Origin: Cyclaneusma minus | Taxonomy: Eukaryota > Ascomycota > Leotiomycetes > Marthamycetales > Marthamycetaceae | Length of the DNA: 64,000 nucleotides | Direction of reading: 5' to 3' | NCBI GenBank assembly: GCA_037179335.1 | Contig: JAKZHN010000012.1 | Span: 1,116,001 to 1,180,000 of the forward strand | Notes under the pieces: generated by a model | The model's database searches: none | What the model saw: only the letters and a program-made list of their open reading frames with translations | What the model was told of the DNA's origin: nothing | Position numbers and translations under genes: made by a program | Part shown: piece after piece, positions 35,192-48,084 of the stretch | How positions within the stretch are numbered: the stretch's first letter is position 1 | How the letters are laid out: each line of letters begins with the position of its first letter

Positions 35192-35810
35192 ATGTCTTCT
35201 AATACCGATACCACCACGCCGGTTCGTGTGCCAAAGGCCGCTACGTCCTCATACACGCCCGGCACACAAGACCCGGATCTGCGATCTCAGATCAACAGTG
35301 TCCTGCTCGGTAGCGGCCATATTACTCGGTACGCTTCTGGATTTGGCTGATGTGCCATCTGCGGCTCTGCATAGTCCTAGATTCTGATCATCAATTCTTC
35401 AATGCTGCTTTTTCTGTTTATAACCGCTCTGGAACTCTTCATGGCGCATTGGCTAACCCAAATCCACTCACAGCATCCACGAGACCCTTACCACCTCTCT
35501 CTCCACCCACCCCGCCGACTGGAGCGCCAAGGTACGGGAGCACACCCTCGCCCTCCTCCGCTCCGGCGAATACACCACTTTCCCCGCCCTCATGGCGCGC
35601 GTCACCGCCGACATCAAGGCCGCAACCGACGCCCAGCGCGCCGAAGAAGAGCACAAGGCCAATGGCACTTCGAACGGCACTTCGAATGGCACCGCGCAAG
35701 CATCCTCCTCTGCCAATATTGCGCATCTCGCAGTCCCAAGATCGGTGATCGAGGAGGGAGTCACTGTGGCTAGGGAGTGCCTGGAACAAGTGTGTGAAGT
35801 CGATGAATAA
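35192..35810 (+). CDS. SUS1: Sus1/ENY2-like protein (SAGA and TREX-2 subunit)
   Basis: Sus1/ENY2 links SAGA histone deubiquitination to mRNA export through TREX-2. Exons 35192-35328 and 35474-35810 give 157 residues. The helical core reads DLRSQINSVLLGSGHITR, IHETLTTSLSTH, WSAKVREHTLALLRSGEYTT and ALMARVTADIKAA, then AVPRSVIEEGVTVARECLEQ. This order of short helices and the final IEEGV...ARECLEQV helix fit fungal Sus1-like proteins, which are longer than yeast Sus1 (96 residues). A 63-nt GT-AG segment (35790-35852) near the end could be an intron; if spliced, the protein would gain a Lys/Asp-rich tail to 36095 in place of its last six residues. Assignment is by pattern only. Confidence 0.72.
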
Positions 35811-35852
35811 GCTTTCCCTGATCTGAAAGAGCTTACCTATTGGAAAATATAG

Positions 35853-36095
35853 GTGAAAGATAGCAAGCTGGATGAGCTGGATGGCACTGTCTGGGAGAAT
35901 GTTGAGCGCAATGGTAGTAAGATCAAATTGAGGAAGCTTGATGGCAAGCCTGATGACAAGCCTGATGGCAAGCTGGATGGCAAGCTGGACGGCAATGTTG
36001 AAGGAGATGTGGAGGGCAAGCGTATGAAACCTAAGTACAAGCTGGACAAGAAGAGGGCGGAGGAAAAGAGTAGTTCTCCCTGGGATACTCCATGA
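35853..36095 (+). CDS. Possible alternative last exon of the Sus1-like gene
   Basis: An open frame in phase with the Sus1-like gene begins right after an AG acceptor. It encodes about 80 residues of Lys/Asp-rich repeat (KLDGKPDD, KPDGKLDGKLDG) ending in SSPWDTP. It has no ATG at its start. If the 63-nt segment 35790-35852 is an intron, this is the true C-terminus; if not, it is 3' UTR. The frame has biased, coding-like composition and an internal GATGGCAAGCTG minisatellite. Confidence 0.45.
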   Translation: MKDSKLDELDGTVWENVERNGSKIKLRKLDGKPDDKPDGKLDGKLDGNVEGDVEGKRMKPKYKLDKKRAEEKSSSPWDTP

Positions 36096-39000
36096 AATTG
36101 GGACAACATGGTGGCGTTAATATACGGCTTATGGACATAGGCTTGGGCTGGATGGAGTAGCGACTCACACTCATCGCCCTCATGGGGTGTTTGATTTTTC
36201 GGGAAGCATAGCATGGGAGTTTGGTGGTGGGCAAGGATGGATGGCGTTGAGGCATCTTGCTTTACACACGGATCAAGGCATTTGGTATCGGGGACATCGA
36301 AGTCCATACAAAAGGCACACCTACTCAGATACTGCCCACGGAGCTCAAAGAATTGAGCATCCAACAACACAACCACTGTTCAATCTTGCGCCTCATCGTC
36401 ACTGGTGAAGTTCCTATTCGAAAGACTTGAGACACCGTCTATGTGTACGATATCTAAGACCTCTTACCAACCTACCGACCACAGCTATCATACTTCACCT
36501 TCACGCACGACTTCTTACCCGGCACCTCAACGTAACTCCTCCCACTAAATACTCTCAATTCTCTACTCTACAATCCAGTCTCGTCCCTCAGACTCTCAGC
36601 TCTGTTCGGAATCGTTTCACGCACACTCCTAGACCCTCTTTGCACCTCTTCCCCCATCGAACACACTTCAAAGGATGTTTCCGAATCCCCGCTTAGAGTC
36701 CCGCGATGGGTCCCACAAGACCCCCAATAGCATCAATCTTAATCGGCCGGTTTTCCAGAAATTCGGAACATGGAAGTGGAACGGTTCTGTGTCAGTGCCA
36801 CGGTAAGGTCAGTTACCGAATTGTGCGTTTTGATCTTGTGAGTTGTGAAGCTAAGCGGCTATGCCACATGGCTTGGAGCTTGAGCACGCTGTGTTAATGT
36901 TATTTTGGGTATTTTGGGGCGTGCGACGTCACGAGATCGGAGGTAAGTACTCTCACTGAGGTCTGAGAGTGTCACCGTGTGGCTATTTTCGTTTCGTTTC
37001 ATGTGTCTGAGCGTGTGGCACAAGCGGCAGATGGGTAGATATATGTGCTCGCTTGCGTTTCTTCAAGGCGCGGGTGGCGGTTAGAGACCTCGAGAGGCTG
37101 AGTATACAAGTTCGTCTCTTTGTGTAGCACGCCGGACGGGATGATATTAAGATGGAATCTCAACTCGGTTCGGGATGTTTCCAAAGAGACTGGGGCTGGA
37201 GGATTTCTCCGAGAAAGCTTCAATGTTTCAATTCTGGTACGGTTAAACGTCTTTGACGTCAGGGAAGCGCTTGTCGTGTTGGTTTGGGAAGTTGGCGTTG
37301 GGGGAGGTTAGTGGATCGGTTGGCGGCGGGATGGCCGCTATCCGCGCTTTCTCTGACAGCTTGGCGGTGTCTGTGCTGGAGAGCTTGTTTTGACTTTTGC
37401 CGGACGGGGTTCGAGAAACGACATGGGTGGGAGTTGAGATACTGGAGTTTGGTTGAAGGTTATGGTGCTTGATCTTAGTCAGGTTCCCAATCACTTGGAA
37501 TATCCCGAATCACTATAATAGTCCCAATTATTTAGAATATCCCGAGCTATTGGGAATATTCCGAATAACATCCGTAGTCATTGGAATATTCCTGGTTATT
37601 TGGGACTGGCATCTGTATCCAGAGACTGTACTCTAGAGTCTAGACCGTATCAGACGAAACAGATGTAGATGCGGAAAAACAATTATTGTGTCATTCTGGC
37701 AAGGATTTTAGGACATTGAAGTCATGGTGATACACACACCAAACGACATCAATGAACAAGTCATCAATGTGTACGAGATCTGCTTCAACTCTTTCAAGCA
37801 TAACCTTTTGGTGTTTTCGTATGTAGTATTCTCCGAGTCGCTCGGCCAGAATCGGATTTAGGCGCTGGCCCCACATGTAATGGCGCGCATTAACTTTAAG
37901 CTCTGATGACACTCAGATCGCGACATCCACAACCCCTCGTGTTTGAAGCTTCCTCCAACGCGCCCAGACCTGACACAAAGATTATCCAAACTGGGGAAAC
38001 CAAAACGCGATCTGCCGCCAGCCGCTGCTTTCTGTCTCATCGCCCACGCGAGTCGCTCATCCGAAGCTTGCCGTCGCCTCCTTCGGCCACTGCCATCCCC
38101 AACCAGCGCCAGCTGTGACTGCAGGACTGATTGCAGGTCGGCCTCGATCTGCCTTGCAGTGGCAATGGGCGAATAAATGGGACGGAAATGGGACGAAATC
38201 AGAGACAGCAATGACGGGCATTGGGATACCGGGTCACGACCTTGCCGACGACCTCGACATTCTGAGAATCGTATTGTCTGGACCCGCCCTCGAGGCGACT
38301 CCGTACACAAATGCGTTGCCTCCCGAATCGGCACGTGTCCATGCCGGAAGGCTCAGCGTCACGACGATGAAGACGCAGTGCGCAATCCAAACGATTGCTT
38401 GGAGATCCTCCAGATCTACTTGCGGAAGTCCTCGAGATACCCCATCTGGCCGTCACTGTATCACAGTCTCAGCCACAAAACGCAGCCACCGTCTACCGTT
38501 ATTCAACACAGAAACAGCTCTGGTTTCTTTTCAAACTTAAATCGTGTTCACATATACCACTTAGTTGAGTAACAATTTTCACTCGTCAGTCAAGTTAGTG
38601 CTATTCTGCCTTGGTATTCGGATGTCAGGCCAGCATACACTTCCAAGCCATTCAAACTTGTGTCACTCATGGAGTTACGGGATGGCGGCAAGCGGGACGT
38701 CCGTTCCTGCAGACAGCAAGATGCATGAATCGAGAAGATCCGAGCGAAATAAGCTCCTTGTCGCCTCGAGACAGAAGTCCCCTTGACCCCGGGGGGATCC
38801 GTGGGTCAGATCAACTTCTGGAGGATAAGTGTCCAATCATCGTCTAATAATAACTACAAGGTATGTCGGATAATAGCGACGATCCCCAGGTAGTGAGTTT
38901 CGCACAGGACTGCAACACACCACACTTGAACCCTCCACATTTGTCTCCATGGGGTCGAGCTTCTATAGACTCGAGCAGAGATCTCGTTGCTCCACGAGAC

Positions 39001-39822
39001 CACTCCAAGTCCTCCAGTTTCTGCAGGCCGCGAGATGTCGAGCCTCTTCCAGCCCCACTTGAAATCTTTAGACGTTTTGCTTCGTTACTCTATTCTATAG
39101 GGCGTCTACTCTAACTAATGGCAGTCTCCGTTATGTCAAGGGTGTCACTTCGTCCAAGAGACTTGTAACACAATACAACACACCTTGCCGCCAAACGTCA
39201 AACACGCTCTTGACACGCATCATGAGCGGTCTGGGAAGAAACGATACCCCATGGGTGGTGACTCGGCAGTGAACGGTTTCTGTACGACATTTGCAACTGC
39301 ACCATGTACATTTGGAAACCGATTCGAACATCAGCCACTTCACCAGGAACCCCATGTGCCCCCCCCCCCCAGCATGAACTTGATCCCTGCTATGCACGGT
39401 CTGCATCCAGACTCCCGTCCCCAAGGTACCCACCCTTCATGCTTCTGTTGTGAGGATTGCTTCTCATATATTATGCGGCTTCCGCTCTCTACCTTTTCTA
39501 CTTCTATACACGGCACGTTCAACTGCTCCTCTCACAGCTAATTTTCACTTTCGTTCATTGCCCAACTGGTTTGGCTGTTTACATTCATTTTTGTGGTTCC
39601 AACGTCATACTACTTGGACCTCTTAATCCTTCCCCTCGCTATTTAATACAGAATATTGGGTTCGGGCAACACCAAAGGTTTATACTTACGACGACGGCAT
39701 ACGGCCTCACTATTTGCATATCATCGATATCGTTCTTTTGCTGGATCAAAACGTTTCGATATTTCAAGGACTCGGATTAGCTGTGAATATACGGACTTTG
39801 ACACGAAGACCCAACGACCGAA
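36096..39822. other. Gene-poor region, about 3.7 kb
   Basis: No gene is well supported. At 37486-37607 a degenerate repeat of a CCCAAT..TTGGAATATCCCGA-like unit occurs about four times. A - strand frame at 37691-37912 has protein-like composition (ending NVLKSLPE) but no convincing partner exons. A run of about 12 C lies near 39360. Confidence 0.4.
37486..37607. repeat. Short degenerate repeat rich in GGAATATTCC-like palindromes
   Basis: Copies of TTGGAATATCCCGA, TTAGAATATCCCGA, TTGGGAATATTCCGAA and TTGGAATATTCCTGG follow one another at about 25-30 bp spacing. They are themselves near-palindromic. Confidence 0.6.
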
Positions 39823-40908
39823 ATGTCACCCACCAACACCCAGGCGGAAGCCACCGCACACTATGCATCTACCGATGCCGTTAATCGACACGACTTTGCT
39901 GTTCAGAAGCATCGAAAGTCAGCATCTACTGGTGGAGGTCGAGCATGGAGTGAGGACGAGGTTTGTCTATCCACAAGACTTTGAAACGACAACTCGAAAC
40001 TGACTGCGGAGTAGGAGGTCTACCTTCTTCAGAACCGCCTCCAGAAGATGCCTTACAAGCACATCGCCTCTCATCTCAAGAAGACTGAGCTTGCTTGCCG
40101 CCTGCATTACCATCAACTATCGCATGGTAGTAACCGCCGCAAGCAACGCACGTCTTCGATCTCTTCCTCGGGCTCGTCTGTTCGTGGTCACTCCCCCAGC
40201 ATAACAGCATCTGGGGCTGTCCCGTTCTCTATGCCCTCGCCGATTCACGAGAACTCGGCCAGCAAACCGAACTCACCCCCTACCTACCCCCACACCTACT
40301 CTCCTGGTTCCCCTGCCCACGTCCAGCTCCCAGCTGCTTGGACTCTGCTTCAACAGCCACAGTCTCGTGGCCCATCGCCGCCACGCACTCTCCTCCCCAA
40401 GCCTTCGCCCCACCGCCGTACTTTCTCCGAGTCGGCCACACCCGCCCTCCGTCTCGTAACACCTACCACCATTCCTCCCATCTCAAGCTTCACCACCGCC
40501 GCCATCCCAAATGGTCCCGGCATCGATGAAGCTCGTCTCCGTCAGCTCTACGAGAAACACCGTGCCTCATTCTGGTCCGTCATTGCCTCCGAGTATGGCA
40601 TCGGCATTGACGCACTTGCCTTGGAAGACTACTGGCGCCGAAACTGCGCTAACATGGGCATGCCTCCTACTCCCTCTGGAAGTCCGAACATGCGCCCTGC
40701 GCAAGTACCCATGCATATCAGCTTTAAGCCGCGCCCAAGAGATGACTTGCCCACTCCTGTCACTGCGACGGAGAGCAGCAGCACCAGCAAGACGAGCATC
40801 AATGCCCTGCTGGGAATTGATGCTTGCCCTCGCAGCCCCGAGGAGCGCGAGGTTGTAAAGAGACTTGAAGAGAGAAGAGGCAGCCGAGAGGTTCTAGAAG
40901 TTGTCTAG
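39823..40908 (+). CDS. SANT/Myb-like protein with Ser/Pro-rich middle
   Basis: Exons 39823-39960 and 40015-40908, split by a 54-nt GT-AG intron in phase 0, give 343 residues. The intron falls inside the SANT-like segment: RAWSEDE before it, then EVYLLQNRLQKMPYKHIASH and LKKTELACRLHYHQLS, all within about residues 40-80. The helix pattern and the C-R-x-H-x-x-Q end resemble Myb/SANT DNA-binding repeats. A disordered Ser/Pro region follows (85-205). A second short helical region (RQLYEKHRASFWSVIASEYG plus LEDYWRRNC) resembles another degenerate SANT-like repeat. Probably a nuclear regulator; target unknown. Confidence 0.78.
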
Positions 40909-41703
40909 ATCGAAATGATAACAGGATATGAAGGAATCATAGGGGCGGGAGGATGATGAGACGTGAATGTGATGAGACTTGACGACTCTTGGACTGGAAG
41001 ACGGACATCCATATGATGTGGGACTCATGTGGTGCAGTCTTCTGGTTGACTCTTCTTCTTCTGGAGGACTTTTAAGGGTTTTCAAAGCACTGGCATGGTC
41101 AATGAAGCGTCGGCGTGAAGGAGTGAGTGGGTTGAGGGTTTGAGAAGGAATGAATAGCATCTGAATGACAACATAAAATATTCTAAACCTTATGGATTCT
41201 CTCCTGACTGAGTGGCTTTGATACTTGGTTCTTGTGTTTTGAATCTTTCTTGCCGAAATAATCTTTTTTCCAGGGACAATTGTTGAGGAGAGGTCAAACT
41301 TCTTTGAGACAGCTGGTGACACGATCTCCTCAAAGAGAGAACTTACGACGCCGCTTTAAGCGGAGCTAAGTATCGATAACGAATTTTGGAAGCGGCGCGG
41401 CATTTGCCGCTGTGTAGGTACTTTCAGCAGCTGTAAACTTGAGCTTCACCTTCCGCACATCGGCCCAAACTGAACTACTTACTCCTTTGAGCACCTTCCT
41501 AAACCGCCATATTGGTTTGCGCCTGCTATTTCTGCCCTCAAGACATTGATTCCTCTGCGCCAACTCAACGGGGTCCAGCTGCTTGACTATGCGCTCCTCT
41601 CTTCACCCATAGCACACGACCGAGTTGAACATCTCCAGTTGCGTTGGTCCAAAGCCGTCAACTATCGAAGCTGCAGATTCTGCAGCCCACGGTAACCTGC
41701 GCC
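40909..41703. other. Intergenic region before EDC3
   Basis: 3' flank of the SANT-like gene and EDC3 promoter/leader. No gene seen. Confidence 0.5.
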
Positions 41704-43983
41704 ATGGAGAACCAATTCCTGGGCTTGAAGATGTTGGTGACTCTTCGGCAACCACCAGGAGCTCAAGTCATGGGAACCGTCGTGAGGATCTCTGCTGGGA
41801 AAGCTCTCACCTTGCGAAATGGTTAGTCCATCCGTCCCACTTACTATACGGACATTCGCTAACCAGACGGTGCCGCTTTAGTCTTCGTACTCGGAACTGG
41901 ACAGCGGATGAGTGAACATACCTTTGGCGTTCCGGATATCGTTGATCTGAAGGAGGTCTCCGAGGACAATACTACCCCGGCGAGCACTACCGCCTACAAT
42001 CGGCCTCCTTCTCCTCCGAAAGGCCAACCGGGCTACCCGGCTGTGTACTCGCCGCCAAAGCCCCGCCCGGCGTCGCCTGCCAAATATGCTCATCCTCTCG
42101 GAGTATCGTCTGCCAATCTTCCTACTCAGGACTACACCAAGACGGATCCTGCTATCGTTAGCGTAGGAAAGCCACAGTCATCGTTGAACCTAGCTGCGCA
42201 GACCAATGGCGCGCAACAGGTTCTACCCCAGGCTATAAATGGTTTTGCGGGAAGCGTATCTGGACCGAGTATCAAGGAGAGAAGGGCTTCTACAAAGTAC
42301 GAGAAACAAGCCGTGGCCTTGGAAGAACCCTTGGAGAAGCTGGACCTGAACGGTAATGGCCATCTCAAAGCCAGCTCTAAAGGCAAAGAGCCAGCCCATG
42401 ATGAGCAAGATGCGGATGTTGTTGACACCGTTGGACGAGGAATTGGGACGAGAAATGAAAGACGCCGTCGTCGTCGTGACAAACGCAAGGAGACACCTAC
42501 CCCTGAGCAAGCGACAAAATCTCAGGGTCAAAGTACAAAATCAAAGGCCACCCCTACCCAGGACACTACTCGAGGCAAAGGCTGGCGACAAACTCCCCTG
42601 CTGGAGCCAACCCCAAAGTTCCAACCATTCGATACCCTGAAGAAAGCCCGTAAGGGTCGAAATTCTTCCAAAAATGGTTGGGACACGGAGGACGCGACTG
42701 ATGTTCAGGGAATGGGTGACTTTGACTTCGAGAGCAACTTGTTGGCATTCAATAAGGAAAAGCTTTTCAAGCAGATTCAAGAAGATGACCAGACGGCTGA
42801 TGAGGACCGACTTGTATCTGTTAACCGTCTTCCCAAGCCAGGAACAGCTGGTGGCAAAAACTTGCACCATACCGAGAACGTCCTCGACATGCCAAAGACG
42901 AAGCCCAGAAAGGATAAGTTCAACAGCAGTGACGAGAGCGAGTATGAGGAGGAGCGTCGTGAAGTGAGTATGGAATCAGGAAGCGGAAGAAATTCTCGTC
43001 GAGCCGACAGTCGCATGCGCAAGGCACCCGTCGGTCTGCGCGCTTCAGTTGGCTCAACATCTCTCCGCGCTGACTCTATTCCTTCCCCAACCAACGGTTT
43101 TGACGGCGCATTCTACCTCGACAACGGCAATAGCCATGTCGAATGTGTGTCCGCGCTGCAGATGCTGAATGTCGAAAACATCGTCAGCACTGAGCTCGGC
43201 CTCACCGAAGACATGATGAACGAGAATGCCGGACGCGGCATCGCTGAAGTCGCTCTGGCTGCTCTCACCGAAAACACCTATGCTCTCACCCCTCCCCGCA
43301 AAGGCCCTGGCGCCGAGCGCGTCCCTCTCACTGTGGTCTTCGCAGGTAACAACAAATCCGGCGCTCGTGGCATTGCTGCTGCTCGACAAATGCGCAACCA
43401 TGGCGCCAACGCCATCGTGGTTGTGCTGGGCCTGGAGCGCGAAGCGGAACTACTCGAGGGTGTACGCACACAGCTCAAGGTCTTCAAGAGCTTTGGCGGC
43501 AAGGTGCTGAGTAAGACTGAGTTCTTCGAGCACCTGAAACACATAACTGTGCCGTTCCAGCTGGTCATTGACGGCTTGCTGGGTCCCACAGTCAGTTTTG
43601 AAGAGCTGCGATTGAGCGATCAGGTGGGTGCGTATGAATTGATTGAGTGGGCCAATCGCTGCAAGTGCGATGTGGTGGCGATTGATCTGCCAACAGGCTT
43701 GGATCCGGCGACAGGCAAGGCATCCATTGTGGACGGCAAGAAGCTTTATTTGAGCGCCAACTACGTGGTTTCCATGGGTGCCCCGAAGAAGGGTCTGTTG
43801 GGCGCCATGCAGGGTGGTGAGGGCGTGGAGGGGGGCATCTGTCCCAAGGGACCATGGGAGCTGGCCCTTGCGGATATCGGTCTGAGCAAGGCTGCGTGGA
43901 GAAAAGGGGGCACGAGGATGAGGCGCGGTGTGGACTTTGAGGAAAACTGGGTGCTGGCGATGTACTTTGGTAAAATGACCTAA
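41704..43983 (+). CDS. EDC3: Enhancer of mRNA decapping Edc3
   Basis: Edc3 is a P-body scaffold that activates Dcp2 and binds the helicase Dhh1/DDX6. Exons 41704-41821 and 41867-43983 (phase 1) give 744 residues. The N-terminal LSm domain (1-70) reads FLGLKMLVTLRQPPGAQVMG, GTVVRISAGKALTLRN and ends SEHTFGVPDIVDLKEV across the intron. A long disordered region precedes the FDF motif (GDFDFESNLLAFNKEKLF, F325-D326-F327), the helicase-binding site. The YjeF_N domain (about 465-740) has NENAGRGIAEVAL, VVFAGNNKSGARG, FQLVIDGLLGPT, DVVAIDLPTGLDPATG and ANYVVSMGAPKKGL. It is longer than yeast Edc3 because of the linker. Confidence 0.96.
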
Positions 43984-46073
43984 GTGCGATCGATGCTTGG
44001 CGATGCTCTGCGTTTCACGAATTCACGGATTTCAACGCATGGTTCGGTGGTGGCATGGGGTTCTCGGGTTTCTGGAGTTTGCGAACTTCATGCTTTGCGA
44101 GTGGATTCTGGGCTTGGCGTTCCGAGTAGTTTTCTCAAAAAATCGGCTCGTTGCCAGCTTTTCGCTGGACTGGGGGATTACGCACTATTACAGAGGATTT
44201 TCTGGGGCTGCCGTGCTGGCGTTCTTGATGCTTTGATGTCTTTGCGGCGTGGGGCTCCGGGATGGGGATCCCTATCTGATAGCATGGCTATCTTGTATTC
44301 TCTAGAACTAGATTACTGTAGAGTACGAACATGGATGTAGGTTTAGGAGCGCGAAAAGATATTTGAGAACGTAGGAGTTTGACTCCATTTGCATGAAGAT
44401 TCGAGTGATCGAGAGACGAGAAGAGCAGTTCTCAGCAGTCCTCTCTTGCGGTCTCACCTGACTCTGTTCATCATGTAACGACGGTGTGGTCCAATTATGT
44501 CTAGGAAATACATGAGAACGATTCCATGACTTGACGACCAGGCGCGAGATGAGCTGGGGCTGAAATAACTACATATAGCCTCTCCTGCTGCTGGACCTCG
44601 TGCTTCCACTTCAAATCAGTCCCACAAAGCACTAAGCAGCTCGTGAAATGGTGGTCTCATTACCTGCTTTGATATTCTCAACAAGTTAGCACGATGACCC
44701 AAGTGACGAGGGCTGGAAAGGGAATATTATTAAGGAAAAGCCATCAGGATGGTTTTATAGCATCGACTACCTACAGATAGCAGTCTCGTTCACTTACTTT
44801 GAAATACTTTCCATCATCATGATGCTGTGGATTCAGATGCGACAAGAGTCAAGAAGCAAGCTGCAAACTTACCGCTCAGTTGATGAGTTGGTGGTTCCTA
44901 TCAGGTGCCTCTGCACCATCAGAGAAATTAGCCCAATGAGCTCAAGCGAGGGCTTTAGTCAAAGGATATTGAGGAGAAGCTGTCAGAGTAGTCTCAAGGC
45001 ATTGACTACGGATAGTAGCCTCACTTGGTTTCTAGGTCCACTTCAAGCATCATGATAGCTATTCGTTCAGATGCGACGAGATGCAAAACTTGCCTTTGCA
45101 GCTGGTGAAATGGTTATTCTCACAATCTGCTTCAGTGTCGTGGGTTGGCCCAATGGTCGACCCAAGTGATCAGGACCAGTGTGGGAAGGAGATGAGCAGT
45201 TATTTCCAGAATCCAATGGTTTCTCACTCTCAGTCTTCCAAGCCCACAGTTGTCAAGGGACGTCGGCAAAATGGGGTTTCGGGATCTCGGAACAAGTCTA
45301 GTGGCCAACCTGACCTGCTGAAGGTTCTAGTGCGGGACTTAGAAACGGGATGATCAGAAAAGCTACATCTACAGGCATATGTTGGAAGTCAGAAAGCTTA
45401 TGTGGAAGATGTGTCCCTTGCCCCTGTTCGTAGCGCAGTTGACGAATTGGAACAAGCGGAATGAGTGTCTCTAGACTCGGTGTATGGAATCACTACGAAT
45501 ATGCAGAGGGCAGATATAACCTTTGGTGATTCATCCTACTGCTTCGGGGGTTGTGGGGACTTGACGTTGAGTAGAAGGTTACACAAGGATTTGGTCGAAT
45601 ATTCTGGCACTACGAGTACGACGGCACTCCTCTTTTCTTGCTGGACTAAGTCTATCCGGTCATTGAGTGGTTTCACATATCAGGGCTTCTAGATCCAGCT
45701 CGAAGGTGGCTGCCCGGGATTCCGAGATCCGATGGCTAGCGAATTGAGAGGAATTCTTGGGAATTTGCATTTAAGAAAGCATAGCCCCTTCAGTTCCCTC
45801 GATTGAGTGGTTTTCAATTCGGATTTTCTGCCTACCTGTGGTTACTTAGGGATTGCTGCCAATCGGACGCCCATTTCGACAGTTCACGAGATACTGCATA
45901 AGGTAAACCTGGATGGTGCTGAGTCTTATCGATGTTTGAAATTCGGGGTATGTCTGTCAAGCTAGCCTAATGATTTGGCTAGGTAGCTAGCGGAGCAAGC
46001 ATAACAAAGAGTTGAGGCAAGTGCCCCATCTCTCACCCTGCCAGAAGGCAGAGTACCAAGCATCCACCATCGC
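43984..46073. other. Intergenic region, about 2.1 kb, with diverged tandem repeat
   Basis: No gene is supported. Between about 44590 and 45200 a unit of about 230-240 bp seems to repeat three times (listed separately). The remainder shows only short frames. Confidence 0.45.
44590..45200. repeat. Diverged tandem repeat, unit about 230-240 bp
   Basis: Related landmarks recur in the same order: GTGAAATGGT(G/T)(G/A)T (about 44645 and 45105), a CCCAA(G/T)-containing block (44697, 44930, 45165), TAG(T/C)AGTCTC or TAGCCTC with GGCATTGACTAC / AGCATCGACTAC (44760, 45000), and CATCATGAT followed by ATTCAGATGCGAC (44815, 45050). Substitutions are common. No frame is conserved across units. Confidence 0.5.
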
Positions 46074-48084
46074 TTATTTCTCGTCGCATTCGCCGGAGTA
46101 ACAGACTCCCTTGCCGCAATAGCCCTCGTCGTCTCCGCAGAGCCCCTTCACGCTGCAACATTTGCCAAACTGGGTTCCCGCACAAGTCTTATTACCCGCG
46201 AAGCGGGGTCCGCAACTTCCATCAACGCTTTTTCCTCCCAAGTCTGTATCGCAAGCCCCGTTGAAGCAGTTGCCCAGGCCACAATAAGAAGGCCCGGTGC
46301 CACACCATGCTGAGATACTGCAACATTGGCCCGGTGGGCATAGGGTGTGATGGTGTTGGGGGCCGCAGCGAGCGTTCTGGGACCACGGTGCTACTGAGAG
46401 GTCGGGCCCGGGGGCAAGGAAGTCTGCGGCGGCGTTGGTCGGTGTAGTGATTGGTGCTACACAATACCCGTAGCCTATCCACAAGTTGTTACAGTTTGCG
46501 TTCAGCTGGATGGGGATGTTAGTTGATTGTAGGAAAGTCAAATGCGATATACTGGGGGAACTTACCTGGGTATTAAGGGACAAGAACTGGGAGAGAGTAA
46601 TGCCATAGTTGAGGGCGATCACATAACAGCTGTCACCAGCTTGGACGTTGTAGTATCTTCCGCATTCGGCAGTTGTCCCGGTGCTGGTTGGAAGGCTGGG
46701 AATTGCTGTCGTTGTGTAGCTTGCAGTTCCCGTCGGGGCAACAATGGGGGTTGAGGGTGCTGTGTACGGCTGTCCCGGCGGTTCTTTGCAGACGTATTGT
46801 CCGTCTGGCCCGTTGCAGGTTCCCATGAGGTTGGGATTCCAGCTCATGAACATGGTTTCGGTGATATTGATACCAAGGCTTAGTGAGTAGCTTGCCCTTA
46901 ACACGTCGCAGTTCAGACCAAAGGGGATCTGGTTAAGAACACAGGATATTGGGACACAGATCGGTTCTGTGATTGTACAATCCCAGTCTCCTGAAGCCAC
47001 GACCAAATCTCCGGTGGTCACATTCCACTTTTCCGACATCTGATCACAGTTCAACGTGATGTTGTTGGGATTTGTCGATATTGGGACTGCGACGTCCTCC
47101 GGATTGATGATCTGGCCCGAGCAGGTAGGTGTGGTGGAGGCTGATGTTGTTGTAACCTTTGAAGCCCCGGGAACCGTCGTCGCATCGGCCCATGTCGGCA
47201 ATGCCCTCGTCGTTAGGGGTATCGACGTGCTGCACACGCTTTGGATGTCGTTGAACTGATCAAGCAGGTAATCCGAGAAGTCGACATCCAGTAGATATGG
47301 TGATGCCAACCGTTGGTGCAGCATAAAAATGAAGCATTCACTGCAGAGCTGCTTTATGTTAGCAGTTGTCCAGCAAGATTGGAAACCCAGATATCATACC
47401 ATGCTTGAATCGTACAAATTGGCAAGACGCTTTTGCTCGGGAAGAACCTCGGTGAGGCTAAACCCTTCTTCAAAACATTCGGGAATGTCCCAGGCTGGAT
47501 TGTCTGTTTCACAAGAATCGGGGTCCCAGCGCATGACATTTGAACCTTGCCAATCCTGTGATTGTAGCATGCACCAATCGTCAGTTCTGGATGAGGTCAG
47601 TTCGCGAACGAGGTAAAAGTGTTGGGATGGTAGACTGACGTTGATCTCAAGCAGGCCACGTTGTAGCCGTCCTGGAAAACACCAATAGCCATGGGAGCCG
47701 GGACAAGTTTGATGTTCTGAAAGATGGTTTCATCCGCGCATTTGGCGTCGATAGCTCCGCTCCAGGTACTTAGTGAGCTCTCACACTCCGGGGTACACAA
47801 AGTCGTGAGATTATCCGAGAGCCAGTAGAAAGCATCCACTTTTGGTATCATGGAGAAGGTTAGGCTGTTGCAGCTCAAAGTTTGGTTCCTGTGAAGGACG
47901 ATGTATATATTAGCGCCGAACAATTGATAGAGACGATGCCATGGTGAACTTACATAGCAGCTATGCAGTCAGCAGAGAGACCCAAGCTCTGGGAGATCAG
48001 AGTCGAGTTGACAACTGGCCACAGATTGAATTGCGCCTGGGCGTAGGCGACCAGGCCCAGGAAGAAGAGGATGAGGAGCTTCAT
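46074..48084 (-). CDS. Secreted LysM protein with two hevein-type chitin-binding domains
   Basis: Five exons on the - strand (48084-47954, 47888-47640, 47586-47400, 47348-46566, 46505-46074) join in phase and give 593 residues. The start MKLLILFFLGLVAYAQA is a signal peptide. Two degenerate LysM-like stretches (about 287-325 and 334-380, with FMSWNPNLMGTC) precede a canonical LysM at about 421-468: YYNVQAGDSCYVIALNYGIT, then NNLWIGYGYCV. Two Cys-rich hevein (CBM18) domains follow: about 494-530 (CCSISAWCGTGPSYCG) and about 547-590 (CCSVKGLCGDDEGYCG). Such proteins bind chitin and may shield hyphae, bind fungal wall or block host detection. It neighbours a chitinase pseudogene, as in known chitinase-LysM pairs. 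A TATATA lies 87 bp before the ATG. Confidence 0.88.

Noticed and set aside
37691..37912. 73-residue - strand frame with protein-like composition
   Set aside because: It lacks an ATG at its start and I could not join it to convincing exons. It might be a gene relic; evidence is too thin to list.
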